In this document: in pieces, positions 1-5,071 of the stretch | Layout of the letters: every line of letters starts with the position of its first letter | Position numbering within the stretch: the first letter of the stretch is position 1 | DNA from: an uncultured Bacillaceae bacterium | GTDB lineage: Bacteria > Bacillota > Bacilli > Bacillales > Alkalibacillaceae | Reading direction: 5' to 3' | DNA length: 5,071 nt | Assembly (NCBI GenBank): GCA_937958375.1 | Contig: CALGNY010000082.1 | Coordinates: forward strand, 1 to 5,071 | The notes under the pieces: generated by a model | Seen by the model: the letters and a program-made list of their open reading frames with translations, nothing else | Told to the model about the DNA's origin: nothing | Databases searched by the model: none | Position numbers and translations under genes: made by a program

Positions 1-165
1 GAGTACGTTTAGGTTCGGTCATGACAGAGAGCTGGTGGTGGTGGAAATCCAGTATGATCACTGAACGGAATGGACTTAGGAGAGTTTTTCCGAACGATTG
101 AAGTAGGAAAAAACGGCTTACCCCCGTTATCGGGTTGAGAGCGGAAGAGTATTTATTTCTTCAAT

Positions 166-197
166 AATGGTGGCACCGCGGTCTAGAATCGTCCCTT
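166..197 (+). promoter_or_regulatory. T-box antiterminator element
   Basis: The alternative fold to the terminator can be drawn directly. Helix A1 is AATGG (166-170) with CCCTT (193-197), the 7-nt bulge is UGGCACC (171-177), and helix A2 is GCG (178-180) with CGT (190-192). Bases 192-197 are shared with the 5' arm of the terminator, so the two structures exclude each other. A1 carries one U168/C195 mismatch where the common T-box consensus has a G-C pair. This may make the antiterminator weaker and more dependent on tRNA, but that is inference. Confidence 0.85.
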
Positions 198-234
198 ATG
201 AACACAGTCGTTCTGTGTTTGTGAGGGATTTTTT
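192..234 (+). terminator. Leader intrinsic terminator of the T-box
   Basis: A 16-bp stem is formed by 192-207 (TCCCTTATGAACACAG) and 213-228 (CTGTGTTTGTGAGGGA), with three G-U wobbles and a 5-nt loop TCGTT (208-212). A run of six T residues follows directly (229-234). This is a textbook intrinsic terminator placed 26 bases before the trpD start. It competes with the antiterminator for bases 192-197. Confidence 0.93.
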
Positions 235-260
235 ATATTATTCGAAAGGAGTTTTACACG

Positions 261-1283
261 ATGATCGATAGCTTAAAAAAGGTAACAGAAGGCGAACATT
301 TATCGTTTACGGAAATGGAACGAACAGCTGAACAGCTTTTTTCAGAAGAAACAACGGATATCCTCCGGGCGGCGTTTTTGAGTTCGTTGCGCGCCAAGGG
401 AGAAACACCTGAAGAAATTGCGGCGATCGCCAAAACGATTCAATCGAAATCAATGCAACTGGAGATCGAACTCAGTGATGTCATCGACAATTGCGGAACA
501 GGCGGAGATGGCTCGCAAAGCTTTAATATCAGTACGACGGCTGCCTTTGTGATGGCCGGTGCTGGGCTAACGGTCGCCAAACACGGTAACCGGAGCATCA
601 CGAGTAAAACCGGCAGTGCAGATGTGCTGGAGCACCTTGGTGTCGATCTATCGTTCTCCCATCAACACACTGAGGAGCTGCTGTATGAGAACGGCATAAC
701 ATTTTTGTTTGCGCCGCATATTCATCCAGCAATGAAGCAGTTGATGACGGTCCGCAAAGCATTGAACATTCCAACCGTAATGAATGTGATCGGTCCGTTG
801 ACGAATCCTGTGCCATTAACCTCACAATTTCTCGGGATCAATCGCCCCGACATGGTTGAGGATATGGCCGAAGTACTCCGGCAACTTGGCCGAAAACGAG
901 CGATTGTCGTTCACGGGGCAGGCGGTATGGATGAAGCTTCATTAACCGGTGAAAACAAGCTTGCACTTCTGGAAAATAACATGATTGTCCCGTTCACTTT
1001 GCATCCCGAACAGTTTGGGCTCCCGGTTCATTCGATGGAAGACATCCGCGGAGGCGATGCGAAAGAGAATGCATCCATCTTGATGCGTGTATTAAAGGGC
1101 GAGCAAGGCGCTTATCGAGATACGACCATCCTTAATGCAGGCCTTGGCATTTTTGCGAATGGAAAAGCCAAGACCATTCAAGAGGGCATTGATTCGGCCA
1201 AAGAAAGCATTGATTCGGGCGCTGCCTATCAGAAACTTACGAATCTAATCGAATTCAGTCAACGAATCAAGCGAGGTGCTTAA
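261..1283 (+). CDS. trpD: Anthranilate phosphoribosyltransferase TrpD
   Basis: TrpD transfers the phosphoribosyl group of PRPP to anthranilate, giving N-(5'-phosphoribosyl)anthranilate, the second step of the tryptophan branch. It is a cytosolic enzyme, normally a homodimer. The 340-residue length is normal for a monofunctional TrpD. Visible motifs in order are the glycine-rich PRPP loop GTGGDG (79-84), NIST (89-92), KHGNRS (107-112), GSADVLEHLG (118-127), HPAMK (155-159), an Arg at 165 in the anthranilate-binding RKALNIP segment, GPLTNP (178-183), and VHGAGGMDEAS (217-227) with the metal-binding Asp-Glu at 224-225. The ATG at 261 is preceded by AAAGGAG (245-251) at a 9-base spacing. There is no TrpG domain fused at the N-terminus, unlike some enterobacterial TrpD proteins. 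It is the first gene after the T-box. Near the C-terminus a 12-bp direct repeat gives IDSAKESIDSG. All key residues are present and the gene appears functional. Confidence 0.97.
   Translation: MIDSLKKVTEGEHLSFTEMERTAEQLFSEETTDILRAAFLSSLRAKGETPEEIAAIAKTIQSKSMQLEIELSDVIDNCGTGGDGSQSFNISTTAAFVMAGAGLTVAKHGNRSITSKTGSADVLEHLGVDLSFSHQHTEELLYENGITFLFAPHIHPAMKQLMTVRKALNIPTVMNVIGPLTNPVPLTSQFLGINRPDMVEDMAEVLRQLGRKRAIVVHGAGGMDEASLTGENKLALLENNMIVPFTLHPEQFGLPVHSMEDIRGGDAKENASILMRVLKGEQGAYRDTTILNAGLGIFANGKAKTIQEGIDSAKESIDSGAAYQKLTNLIEFSQRIKRGA
1273..1278 (+). promoter_or_regulatory. Ribosome binding site deciding the trpC start
   Basis: GAGGTG lies inside the last codons of trpD, six bases before ATG 1285. 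The in-frame GTG at 1276-1278 is part of this Shine-Dalgarno sequence and so is not a credible start. This places the trpC start at ATG 1285 rather than 1276. Confidence 0.8.
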
Positions 1284-1284
1284 C

Positions 1285-2070
1285 ATGACGATTTTGAGAA
1301 AAATTTTAGCACAAAAACGTGTGGAAATTGACGAGTTAAAAGGATCGTATGCTAGCTACCCACGAGTGGACCATAAGCCGATTTCGATGTATGAGTCGTT
1401 TCAGCAATCAAAGGACATGAATATCATTGCCGAGTTTAAGCGGGCCTCTCCTTCGAAAGGAGCGATTCAATTACAGGCAGACCCCGCGGTACAGGCGAAG
1501 CAATATGACCAATCGGGAGCGCGTGCGATTTCGGTGTTAACGGATGAACCTTTCTTCAAGGGTCGAATGGAAGATTTGTTGAAAGTCCGCGAAGCAGTAA
1601 ATGTTCCAATATTGAATAAAGATTTTATCCTTGATGAAATTCAAATCGATCGTGCAAGAGACTATGGAGCCGATGTCGTCTTATTGATTGTTGCTGCCTT
1701 AACGCCTAATCGTTTGGCAGAGCTTTATCACTATGCGACGGAGCTAGGGTTGGAGGTGTTGATGGAAGTTCATGACGAAGCAGAAGTTTCCTTGGCGAAT
1801 GAGCTGAGGGCACCGATCATCGGCATCAACAACCGTGACCTGAAATCGTTTAACGTGGACCTGACAACGACAGAAAAACTTTCAAAACAAGTCCATTCAG
1901 GCGCATTGTTGATCAGCGAAAGCGGCATGAAATCAACGGCAGATGTGAATCGCGTCCATCAAGCCGGTGCACGTGGCATTCTCGTCGGCGAAACGATGAT
2001 GCGGTCATCCAACCTTCAACAAACTTTTGATGCGTTACGAATCCCTTTCCGGGAGGCACGATTACAATGA
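1285..2070 (+). CDS. trpC: Indole-3-glycerol phosphate synthase TrpC
   Basis: TrpC closes the indole ring by decarboxylating and cyclising CdRP to indole-3-glycerol phosphate. It is a cytosolic (beta/alpha)8 barrel enzyme. From ATG 1285 the protein has 261 residues, the normal size for a monofunctional TrpC; it is not fused to TrpF as in E. coli. Family signatures, counted from that ATG, are IIAEFKRASPSKG (47-59) with Glu50 and Lys52, SVLTDEPFFKG (83-93), NKDFI (111-115) with Lys112 matching the general-acid lysine, LMEVHDE (159-165) with Glu161 matching the catalytic glutamate, GINNRDL (180-186), and the phosphate-binding SESGM (211-215) and GILVGETMM (231-239). Residue roles are assigned by analogy with characterised IGPS enzymes. 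Only one base separates it from the trpD stop, and its own TGA overlaps the trpF ATG, so coupled translation is likely. Confidence 0.96.
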   Translation: MTILRKILAQKRVEIDELKGSYASYPRVDHKPISMYESFQQSKDMNIIAEFKRASPSKGAIQLQADPAVQAKQYDQSGARAISVLTDEPFFKGRMEDLLKVREAVNVPILNKDFILDEIQIDRARDYGADVVLLIVAALTPNRLAELYHYATELGLEVLMEVHDEAEVSLANELRAPIIGINNRDLKSFNVDLTTTEKLSKQVHSGALLISESGMKSTADVNRVHQAGARGILVGETMMRSSNLQQTFDALRIPFREARLQ

Positions 2071-2687
2071 TTGTCAAAATCTGCGGAATCCAAAATGTCG
2101 AATCCGGAAAGCAGGCCGCCGCTTCAGGTGCGGATTTTATCGGGTTTGTATTTGCCGACAGTTCACGGCAGGTGACTCCGGAATTAGCTAGGCAGATTGT
2201 TCGTGGTTTGCCTGACCATGTGAAAACAGTTGGTGTGTTTGTCAACGAACCGATTAACGTCATCACGCAAATCGCCAACTTTGTCGGGCTTGATTACCTT
2301 CAGCTTCACGGTGATGAGTCACCTGCCTATTGTAAGCAACTCAATCGCCCGGTCATCAAAGCATTTCAGGTGAATGGTAGTGAGGAGCTGAATCGGATTT
2401 GCGATTATGATGTCGATTATTATTTGCTCGACAGTCCTGGCGGTAAATACCGGGGTGGGAGCGGCCATGTGTTTGATTGGCAGGTATTGCGCTACTTGCC
2501 TCGAGAGGTTCATGGCCGAATGATTTTAGCGGGCGGACTTCATGCAGATAATGTGCAGACGGCTATTCAGGAAGCAAAGCCCGTTGGTGTCGATGTATCC
2601 AGCGGTGTCGAAACCAACAGAATCAAAGATCCAGAAAAAATTAAATCCTTTGTAGAGCGAGCCAAAAATAAGGAGATGAGCATATGA
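2067..2687 (+). CDS. trpF: Phosphoribosylanthranilate isomerase TrpF
   Basis: TrpF isomerises N-(5'-phosphoribosyl)anthranilate to CdRP (Amadori rearrangement), feeding TrpC. It is a cytosolic (beta/alpha)8 barrel. Its 206 residues match the family's usual length. Motifs are KICG (4-7) with the catalytic Cys6, GFVFADSSR (26-34) with Arg34, VGVFVN (55-60), LQLHG (78-82), the catalytic-type Asp122 in LLDS, GGSGHVFDW (130-138), LAGGL (154-158) and the phosphate-binding GVDVSSGVE (174-182). The start ATG overlaps the trpC stop as ATGA (2067-2070), with GGGAGG (2051-2056) ten bases upstream. Its own stop overlaps the trpB start in the same way. In operon order trpF follows trpC although it acts before it, the usual Bacillus arrangement. 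No defects are seen. Confidence 0.96.
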   Translation: MIVKICGIQNVESGKQAAASGADFIGFVFADSSRQVTPELARQIVRGLPDHVKTVGVFVNEPINVITQIANFVGLDYLQLHGDESPAYCKQLNRPVIKAFQVNGSEELNRICDYDVDYYLLDSPGGKYRGGSGHVFDWQVLRYLPREVHGRMILAGGLHADNVQTAIQEAKPVGVDVSSGVETNRIKDPEKIKSFVERAKNKEMSI

Positions 2688-3889
2688 AAACAATTCAACA
2701 ACCAAATACGAACGGACATTACGGCGAATTTGGCGGCCGTTTTGTTCCAGAGACATTGATGCCAGCAGTTTTGGAATTGGAAGAGGAATATGAAAAAGCA
2801 GCGAAAGATCCAGCATTTCAAGTTGAATTATCTGCGTACTTGAAACAATATGTCGGCCGGGAGACCCCTCTTTATTTTGCCGAACGACTGACCAAATCCT
2901 TTGGAGGGCCGAAAATTTACCTAAAGCGCGAGGACCTCAACCATACCGGCGCCCATAAAATCAATAACGCGCTTGGGCAGGCGCTCCTCACCAAGCGGAT
3001 GGGCAAAAAGAAGGTCGTCGCAGAAACCGGTGCCGGCCAACACGGTGTCGCAACAGCAACAGTCTGCGCCCTTCTTGACTTGGAATGTACAATTTTTATG
3101 GGAAAAGAAGATATCGAAAGGCAAAAGCTGAATGTTTTCCGGATGGAATTGCTTGGAGCCAAAGTAGAGAGCGTCGACCAAGGCAGCGGGACATTAAAGG
3201 ATGCGGTCAATGAGGCGCTGCGTTACTGGGTGAGTCACGTCGAAGATACACACTATATTATCGGATCAGTTGTCGGTCCCCATCCGTTTCCGCGCATTGT
3301 CCGAGACTTTCAGCGAGTCATCGGTGATGAAACGAAAAAACAGATGATGGAAGCGGAAGGCAAGTTACCGGATGCGGTTGTGGCTTGTATCGGCGGTGGC
3401 AGCAATGCGATGGGCATGTTCACTCCATTTATCGATGAATCAGGCGTTTCGTTAATTGGTGTGGAAGCAGGCGGATCAGGAATTGAAACGGGCAAACATG
3501 CGGCGACACTGACAGACGGATCAAAAGGAATTTTGCATGGTACGCTGACGTATTTACTGCAGGATCAAGACGGTCAAATTCGAGAAGCCCACTCGATTTC
3601 CGCAGGGTTGGATTATCCGGGTGTGGGGCCAGAGCATAGTTTCCTGCATGAACAAGGCCGTGTGCAATACGAATCAATTACCGACCAGGAAGCCTTAGAC
3701 GCCTTGCAACGATTGTCTCAAACAGAAGGCATTTTACCTGCCTTGGAAAGCTCCCATGCAGTTGCTCATGCGAAAAAATTAGCAGCATCCATGCGTCCCG
3801 ATCAGACCATTGTGATTTGTTTGTCCGGACGCGGCGATAAAGATGTCGAAGCCGTACGTCATCACTTAGGAGGTGGAATCCATGGGTAA
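2684..3889 (+). CDS. trpB: Tryptophan synthase beta chain TrpB
   Basis: TrpB is the PLP-dependent beta subunit that condenses indole, channelled from TrpA, with L-serine to give L-tryptophan. It works in a cytosolic alpha2-beta2 complex. The 401-residue length is typical of the TrpB1 class that pairs with TrpA. Motifs in order are the N-terminal GEFGGRFVPETLM (14-26), KREDLNHTGAHKIN (81-94) with the Schiff-base Lys92, AETGAGQHG (113-121) with the catalytic Glu114, the PLP-phosphate loop GGGSNAMG (237-244), GLDYPGVGPEH (308-318), PALESSHA (352-359) with Glu355, and CLSGRGDKD (379-387) with Ser382 near the PLP pyridine. Equivalences are to E. coli K87, E109, E350 and S377. The start ATG overlaps trpF (ATGA, 2684-2687) and is preceded by AAGGAG at a spacing of eight bases. 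The stop lies 8 bases inside trpA, as expected for subunits made in equal amounts. Confidence 0.98.
   Translation: MKTIQQPNTNGHYGEFGGRFVPETLMPAVLELEEEYEKAAKDPAFQVELSAYLKQYVGRETPLYFAERLTKSFGGPKIYLKREDLNHTGAHKINNALGQALLTKRMGKKKVVAETGAGQHGVATATVCALLDLECTIFMGKEDIERQKLNVFRMELLGAKVESVDQGSGTLKDAVNEALRYWVSHVEDTHYIIGSVVGPHPFPRIVRDFQRVIGDETKKQMMEAEGKLPDAVVACIGGGSNAMGMFTPFIDESGVSLIGVEAGGSGIETGKHAATLTDGSKGILHGTLTYLLQDQDGQIREAHSISAGLDYPGVGPEHSFLHEQGRVQYESITDQEALDALQRLSQTEGILPALESSHAVAHAKKLAASMRPDQTIVICLSGRGDKDVEAVRHHLGGGIHG
3868..3875 (+). promoter_or_regulatory. Ribosome binding site deciding the trpA start
   Basis: AGGAGGTG is a near-perfect Shine-Dalgarno sequence inside the 3' end of trpB, six bases before ATG 3882. 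An in-frame GTG at 3873 overlaps this site and would have no ribosome binding site of its own. The start is therefore ATG 3882, giving MGKQHIEQ. Confidence 0.85.
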
Positions 3890-4670
3890 ACAGCATATAG
3901 AACAAGCGATCAACCAGGTACTCGAACGAGGAGATAAAGCGTTCATCCCGTATATCATGGCAGGTGACGGTGGCTTGGATCAACTACAAAATCAAATCGA
4001 CTTCCTATCGAACGCCGGTGCGACCGTGATAGAGCTGGGCATCCCTTTTTCTGACCCGGTAGCTGACGGCCCCGTTATCCAAGAAGCTGGATTACGTGCT
4101 TTATCAGAAGGGGTTTCACTTAGAAACGTATTGACTGAGCTGAAGAAATTTAAAGAAAACCGTACCGTACCGATTGTGTTAATGACGTATATCAACCCAA
4201 TCTTTACGTATGGTGTTGATGCTTTTGTCGAAGATTGTGTGTCGAGTGGCGTGGATGGGGTGATTATCCCAGATGTTCCGCTTGAGGAGGAGTCAATCGT
4301 CTCAGAAGAACTTTCCAAAAACGATTTGGCACACATCCGACTCGCTGCATTGACCAGTACACCGGATCGTTTGGCTCAAATCGGCAAGCGTACGGAAGGC
4401 TTTTTGTATGCTGTGACCATCAATGGAACAACCGGAGCGAGGGACGGATTTGCCGATGAGCTTGGAGAACATCTGAACCAATTGAAACAAGTCACTGATG
4501 TGCCTGTGTTGGCAGGATTTGGCGTCTCCACGCCCGAGCACGTCCGGTATTTTAGCGAATACTGCGATGGGGTGATCGTCGGTAGCCGGATTGTTGATTT
4601 ATTGCATCAAGGAAAGCATGATGAGATTGAGAAACTCATCCAATCCGCAAAATTGATCGGGAATCATTAG
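3882..4670 (+). CDS. trpA: Tryptophan synthase alpha chain TrpA
   Basis: TrpA cleaves indole-3-glycerol phosphate into glyceraldehyde-3-phosphate and indole, which is channelled to TrpB. It is a cytosolic (beta/alpha)8 barrel. From ATG 3882 it has 262 residues, the normal length. Motifs are ELGIPFSDPVADGP (51-64), holding the two catalytic acids Glu51 and Asp62 (E. coli E49 and D60), MTYINPIFTYG (101-111), GVIIPDVPLEE (126-136), LAALTSTPDR (154-163), YAVTINGTTGARDGF (176-190), AGFGVS (211-216) and the phosphate-binding VIVGSRIV (231-238). It overlaps the trpB end by eight bases and is the last gene of the operon. Only four bases separate its TAG stop from the terminator hairpin, so no hisC, tyrA or aroE gene follows as in the B. 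subtilis supraoperon. The gene looks intact. Confidence 0.97.
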   Translation: MGKQHIEQAINQVLERGDKAFIPYIMAGDGGLDQLQNQIDFLSNAGATVIELGIPFSDPVADGPVIQEAGLRALSEGVSLRNVLTELKKFKENRTVPIVLMTYINPIFTYGVDAFVEDCVSSGVDGVIIPDVPLEEESIVSEELSKNDLAHIRLAALTSTPDRLAQIGKRTEGFLYAVTINGTTGARDGFADELGEHLNQLKQVTDVPVLAGFGVSTPEHVRYFSEYCDGVIVGSRIVDLLHQGKHDEIEKLIQSAKLIGNH

Positions 4671-4674
4671 TTAT

Positions 4675-4709
4675 AAAGGAGCTGCCCTCATTGCGACAGC
4701 TCCTTTTTT
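4675..4709 (+). terminator. Intrinsic terminator ending the trp operon
   Basis: AAAGGAGCTG (4675-4684) pairs perfectly with CAGCTCCTTT (4697-4706) across a 12-nt loop. The T-run spans 4704-4709, so its first bases belong to the stem. It lies four bases after the trpA stop. Because the convergent small gene ends at 4714, the same hairpin may also stop transcription from the minus strand. On that strand the tract after the stem (TTTATAACTAAT) is poorer in T, so termination there would be weaker. Confidence 0.9.
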
Positions 4710-4713
4710 AATG

Positions 4714-4881
4714 TTATTCGTGTTTATTGTTGTTTCTTCCTTGGGATTGACTCAACATATTGCTGACACCAGGAATCATTTGCTGAAGCTGCCCACCTCT
4801 GCCGGTCATCATACTATAAGCTGCGGCACCAATGCCTACAGATGCAATAATCGGCAACCAATCCACATTTCTCATTTGCAC
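4714..4881 (-). CDS. Small hypothetical protein with one hydrophobic segment
   Basis: Reading the minus strand gives a 55-residue protein from GTG 4881 (MQMRNVDWLPII...), or 53 residues from ATG 4875, ending in KHE and a TAA at 4714-4716. GAGGAAAGGTG (4901-4891) lies nine bases before the GTG but fifteen before the ATG, so GTG is preferred. Counted from the ATG, residues 6-23 (WLPIIASVGIGAAAYSMM) form a likely single membrane-spanning or amphipathic segment. This is followed by a Gly/Gln/Ser/Asn-rich polar tail with MTGRGGQLQQMIP and a basic Asn-rich end. The function is unknown. The layout (tiny, Ala/Gly-rich hydrophobic N-terminus, polar C-terminus) recalls short uncharacterised Bacillus proteins such as the YrzQ/DUF3918 type, but that is a weak recollection, not a demonstrated match. 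It is convergent with trpA and shares its terminator region. No convincing promoter is visible. Confidence 0.68.
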   Translation of the reverse strand: MQMRNVDWLPIIASVGIGAAAYSMMTGRGGQLQQMIPGVSNMLSQSQGRNNNKHE

Positions 4882-4890
4882 AGTTTTTCA

Positions 4891-4901
4891 CACCTTTCCT
4901 C
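4891..4901 (-). promoter_or_regulatory. Ribosome binding site of the small minus-strand gene
   Basis: On the minus strand this reads GAGGAAAGGTG, close to the AAAGGAGGTG consensus but with the two halves in altered order. It lies nine bases before GTG 4881 and fifteen before ATG 4875, which favours the GTG start. Its presence is a main reason for believing the small reading frame. Confidence 0.55.
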
Positions 4902-4984
4902 ATATTTTAACGATAGTTTGTGAAGCTAAGTATACGGGTATGTATGTTAATTGCTGGTACGCTGTTTAGGCTTCGTGGAAGAGA
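4902..4984. other. AT-rich intergenic stretch with no recognised feature
   Basis: Between the ribosome binding site of the small minus-strand gene and the 21-bp array, no reading frame with a credible start, no tRNA-like fold and no strong hairpin was seen. On the minus strand TATACT (4934-4929) resembles a -10 box, but the hexamer 17 bases upstream of it (CCAGCA) does not resemble a -35. The promoter of the small gene probably lies here and remains unidentified. Confidence 0.5.
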
Positions 4985-5071
4985 TTCCGTACTTTTTAAG
5001 GTTAATTCCGTACTAATTTTGAGTTTTTCCGTACTAATTCAAAAGTATTCCGTACTAATTTCGAATTATTC
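4985..5071. repeat. 21-bp-period tandem array with conserved TTCCGTACT core
   Basis: The 9-mer TTCCGTACT occurs exactly four times, at 4985, 5006, 5027 and 5048, each 21 bases after the last. The window ends with TTC at 5069, exactly where a fifth copy would start. Copies two to four share a longer core, TTCCGTACTAATT. The remaining eight bases of each unit differ and are AT-rich. The first copy (followed by TTTTAAGGTTAA) has lost the AATT and looks like a degenerate array edge. No further copy is found upstream in the same phase. The array begins about 100 bases beyond the start codon of the small minus-strand gene and continues past the window. The function is not known: it could be a phased protein-binding array, a variable-number tandem repeat, or decayed coding repeats. 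Confidence 0.9.

Larger units (their letters stand above)
13..234 (+). promoter_or_regulatory. T-box riboswitch leader, tRNA-Trp specific, controlling trpDCFBA
   Basis: This is a classical transcription-attenuation T-box. Stem I is closed by GTTCGG (13-18) pairing with CCGAAC (90-95). Its distal arm contains AGAGAG (25-30) and a CTGG/CCAG helix (32-35 with 49-52). The specifier loop reads GGAA-TGG-ACTT, placing the codon UGG (Trp) at 71-73 in the usual GAA-NNN-A context. Further on are a possible stem II/pseudoknot region (AACGG 112-116 with CCGTT 124-128, or CCCG 123-126 with CGGG 131-134) and a stem III hairpin (GAAGA 144-148 with TCTTC 158-162). The T-box TGGCACCGCG (171-180) follows. Its UGGC (171-174) would pair with a GCCA tRNA end, matching the G73 discriminator of bacterial tRNA-Trp. 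The inferred role is that uncharged tRNA-Trp binds and prevents termination. The promoter is not visible and probably lies just before base 1, so the exact 5' end is unknown. Confidence 0.95.

Noticed and set aside
1..120. TRAP binding site in the trp leader
   Set aside because: A few GAG/TAG triplets occur, but not the run of about 11 repeats spaced by 2-3 bases seen in TRAP-regulated leaders. The leader is fully explained as a T-box.
422..431. GGCGATCGCC palindrome in trpD (HIP1-like)
   Set aside because: It is a single occurrence inside conserved coding sequence in a Firmicute context, so chance and codon use explain it.
1276..1284. Earlier trpC start at GTG 1276
   Set aside because: This GTG is part of the GAGGTG ribosome binding site for ATG 1285. 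Starting there would leave no properly spaced site.
3873..3881. Earlier trpA start at GTG 3873
   Set aside because: It lies within the AGGAGGTG Shine-Dalgarno sequence that is correctly spaced for ATG 3882.
598..4541. Long minus-strand reading frames opposite trpD, trpC, trpF, trpB and trpA
   Set aside because: All lie antisense to strongly conserved enzymes, lack ribosome binding sites and show unnatural residue composition. They are shadows of the real genes.
4711..4923. Plus-strand 70-codon reading frame after the terminator
   Set aside because: It starts right at the end of the trpA terminator without a ribosome binding site, has a His/Ser-rich unnatural composition, and lies opposite a better supported minus-strand gene.
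4929..4957. Sigma-A promoter for the small minus-strand gene with -10 TATACT
   Set aside because: The -10 is reasonable and would give a roughly 40-base leader, but the hexamer 17 bases upstream (CCAGCA) does not resemble TTGACA and there is no extended -10 TGN. TTAACA is present only 10 bases away, which is too close.
4985..5071. CRISPR array
   Set aside because: The period is only 21 bases, with a 9-13 base core and 8-12 base AT-rich spacers. Real CRISPR repeats and spacers are each over about 20 bases, and no cas gene is present.
4985..5071. DnaA-box cluster or replication origin iterons
   Set aside because: The core TTCCGTACT does not resemble the DnaA box TTATNCACA, and no replication gene is visible. 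An unknown binding protein remains possible.

Overview
This window is a tryptophan biosynthesis operon from a Bacillaceae-like (low- to mid-GC Firmicutes) organism. The evidence is a classical T-box leader, strong AGGAGG-type ribosome binding sites, the gene order trpD-trpC-trpF-trpB-trpA, and protein motifs of the Bacillus type. No species can be named from sequence alone.

Layout. Bases 1-234 hold a tryptophan-specific T-box riboswitch: a UGG specifier codon at 71-73, the T-box at 171-180, and an intrinsic terminator at 192-234. Five tightly packed plus-strand genes follow: trpD (261-1283), trpC (1285-2070), trpF (2067-2687), trpB (2684-3889) and trpA (3882-4670). They overlap by 4 or 8 bases or are separated by one base, so they should be co-transcribed and translationally coupled. 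An intrinsic terminator (4675-4709) ends the operon. A small convergent gene on the minus strand (4714-4881) encodes a 55-residue protein with one hydrophobic segment. The last ~190 bases are AT-rich and non-coding, and end in a strictly 21-bp-periodic tandem array (TTCCGTACT core, 4985 to the window edge) that runs out of the window.

How the genes work together. TrpD, TrpF, TrpC and the TrpBA complex carry out every step from anthranilate to L-tryptophan. Anthranilate synthase (trpE/trpG) is absent, and the T-box sits directly in front of trpD. The first committed step must therefore be encoded elsewhere, either upstream as a separate unit or at another locus. Uncharged tRNA-Trp is expected to stabilise the antiterminator and switch the operon on.

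The enzymes look intact and ordinary. The parts most worth a second look are the 21-bp array, the unannotated small minus-strand gene, and the separation of trpE/G from the rest of the pathway.
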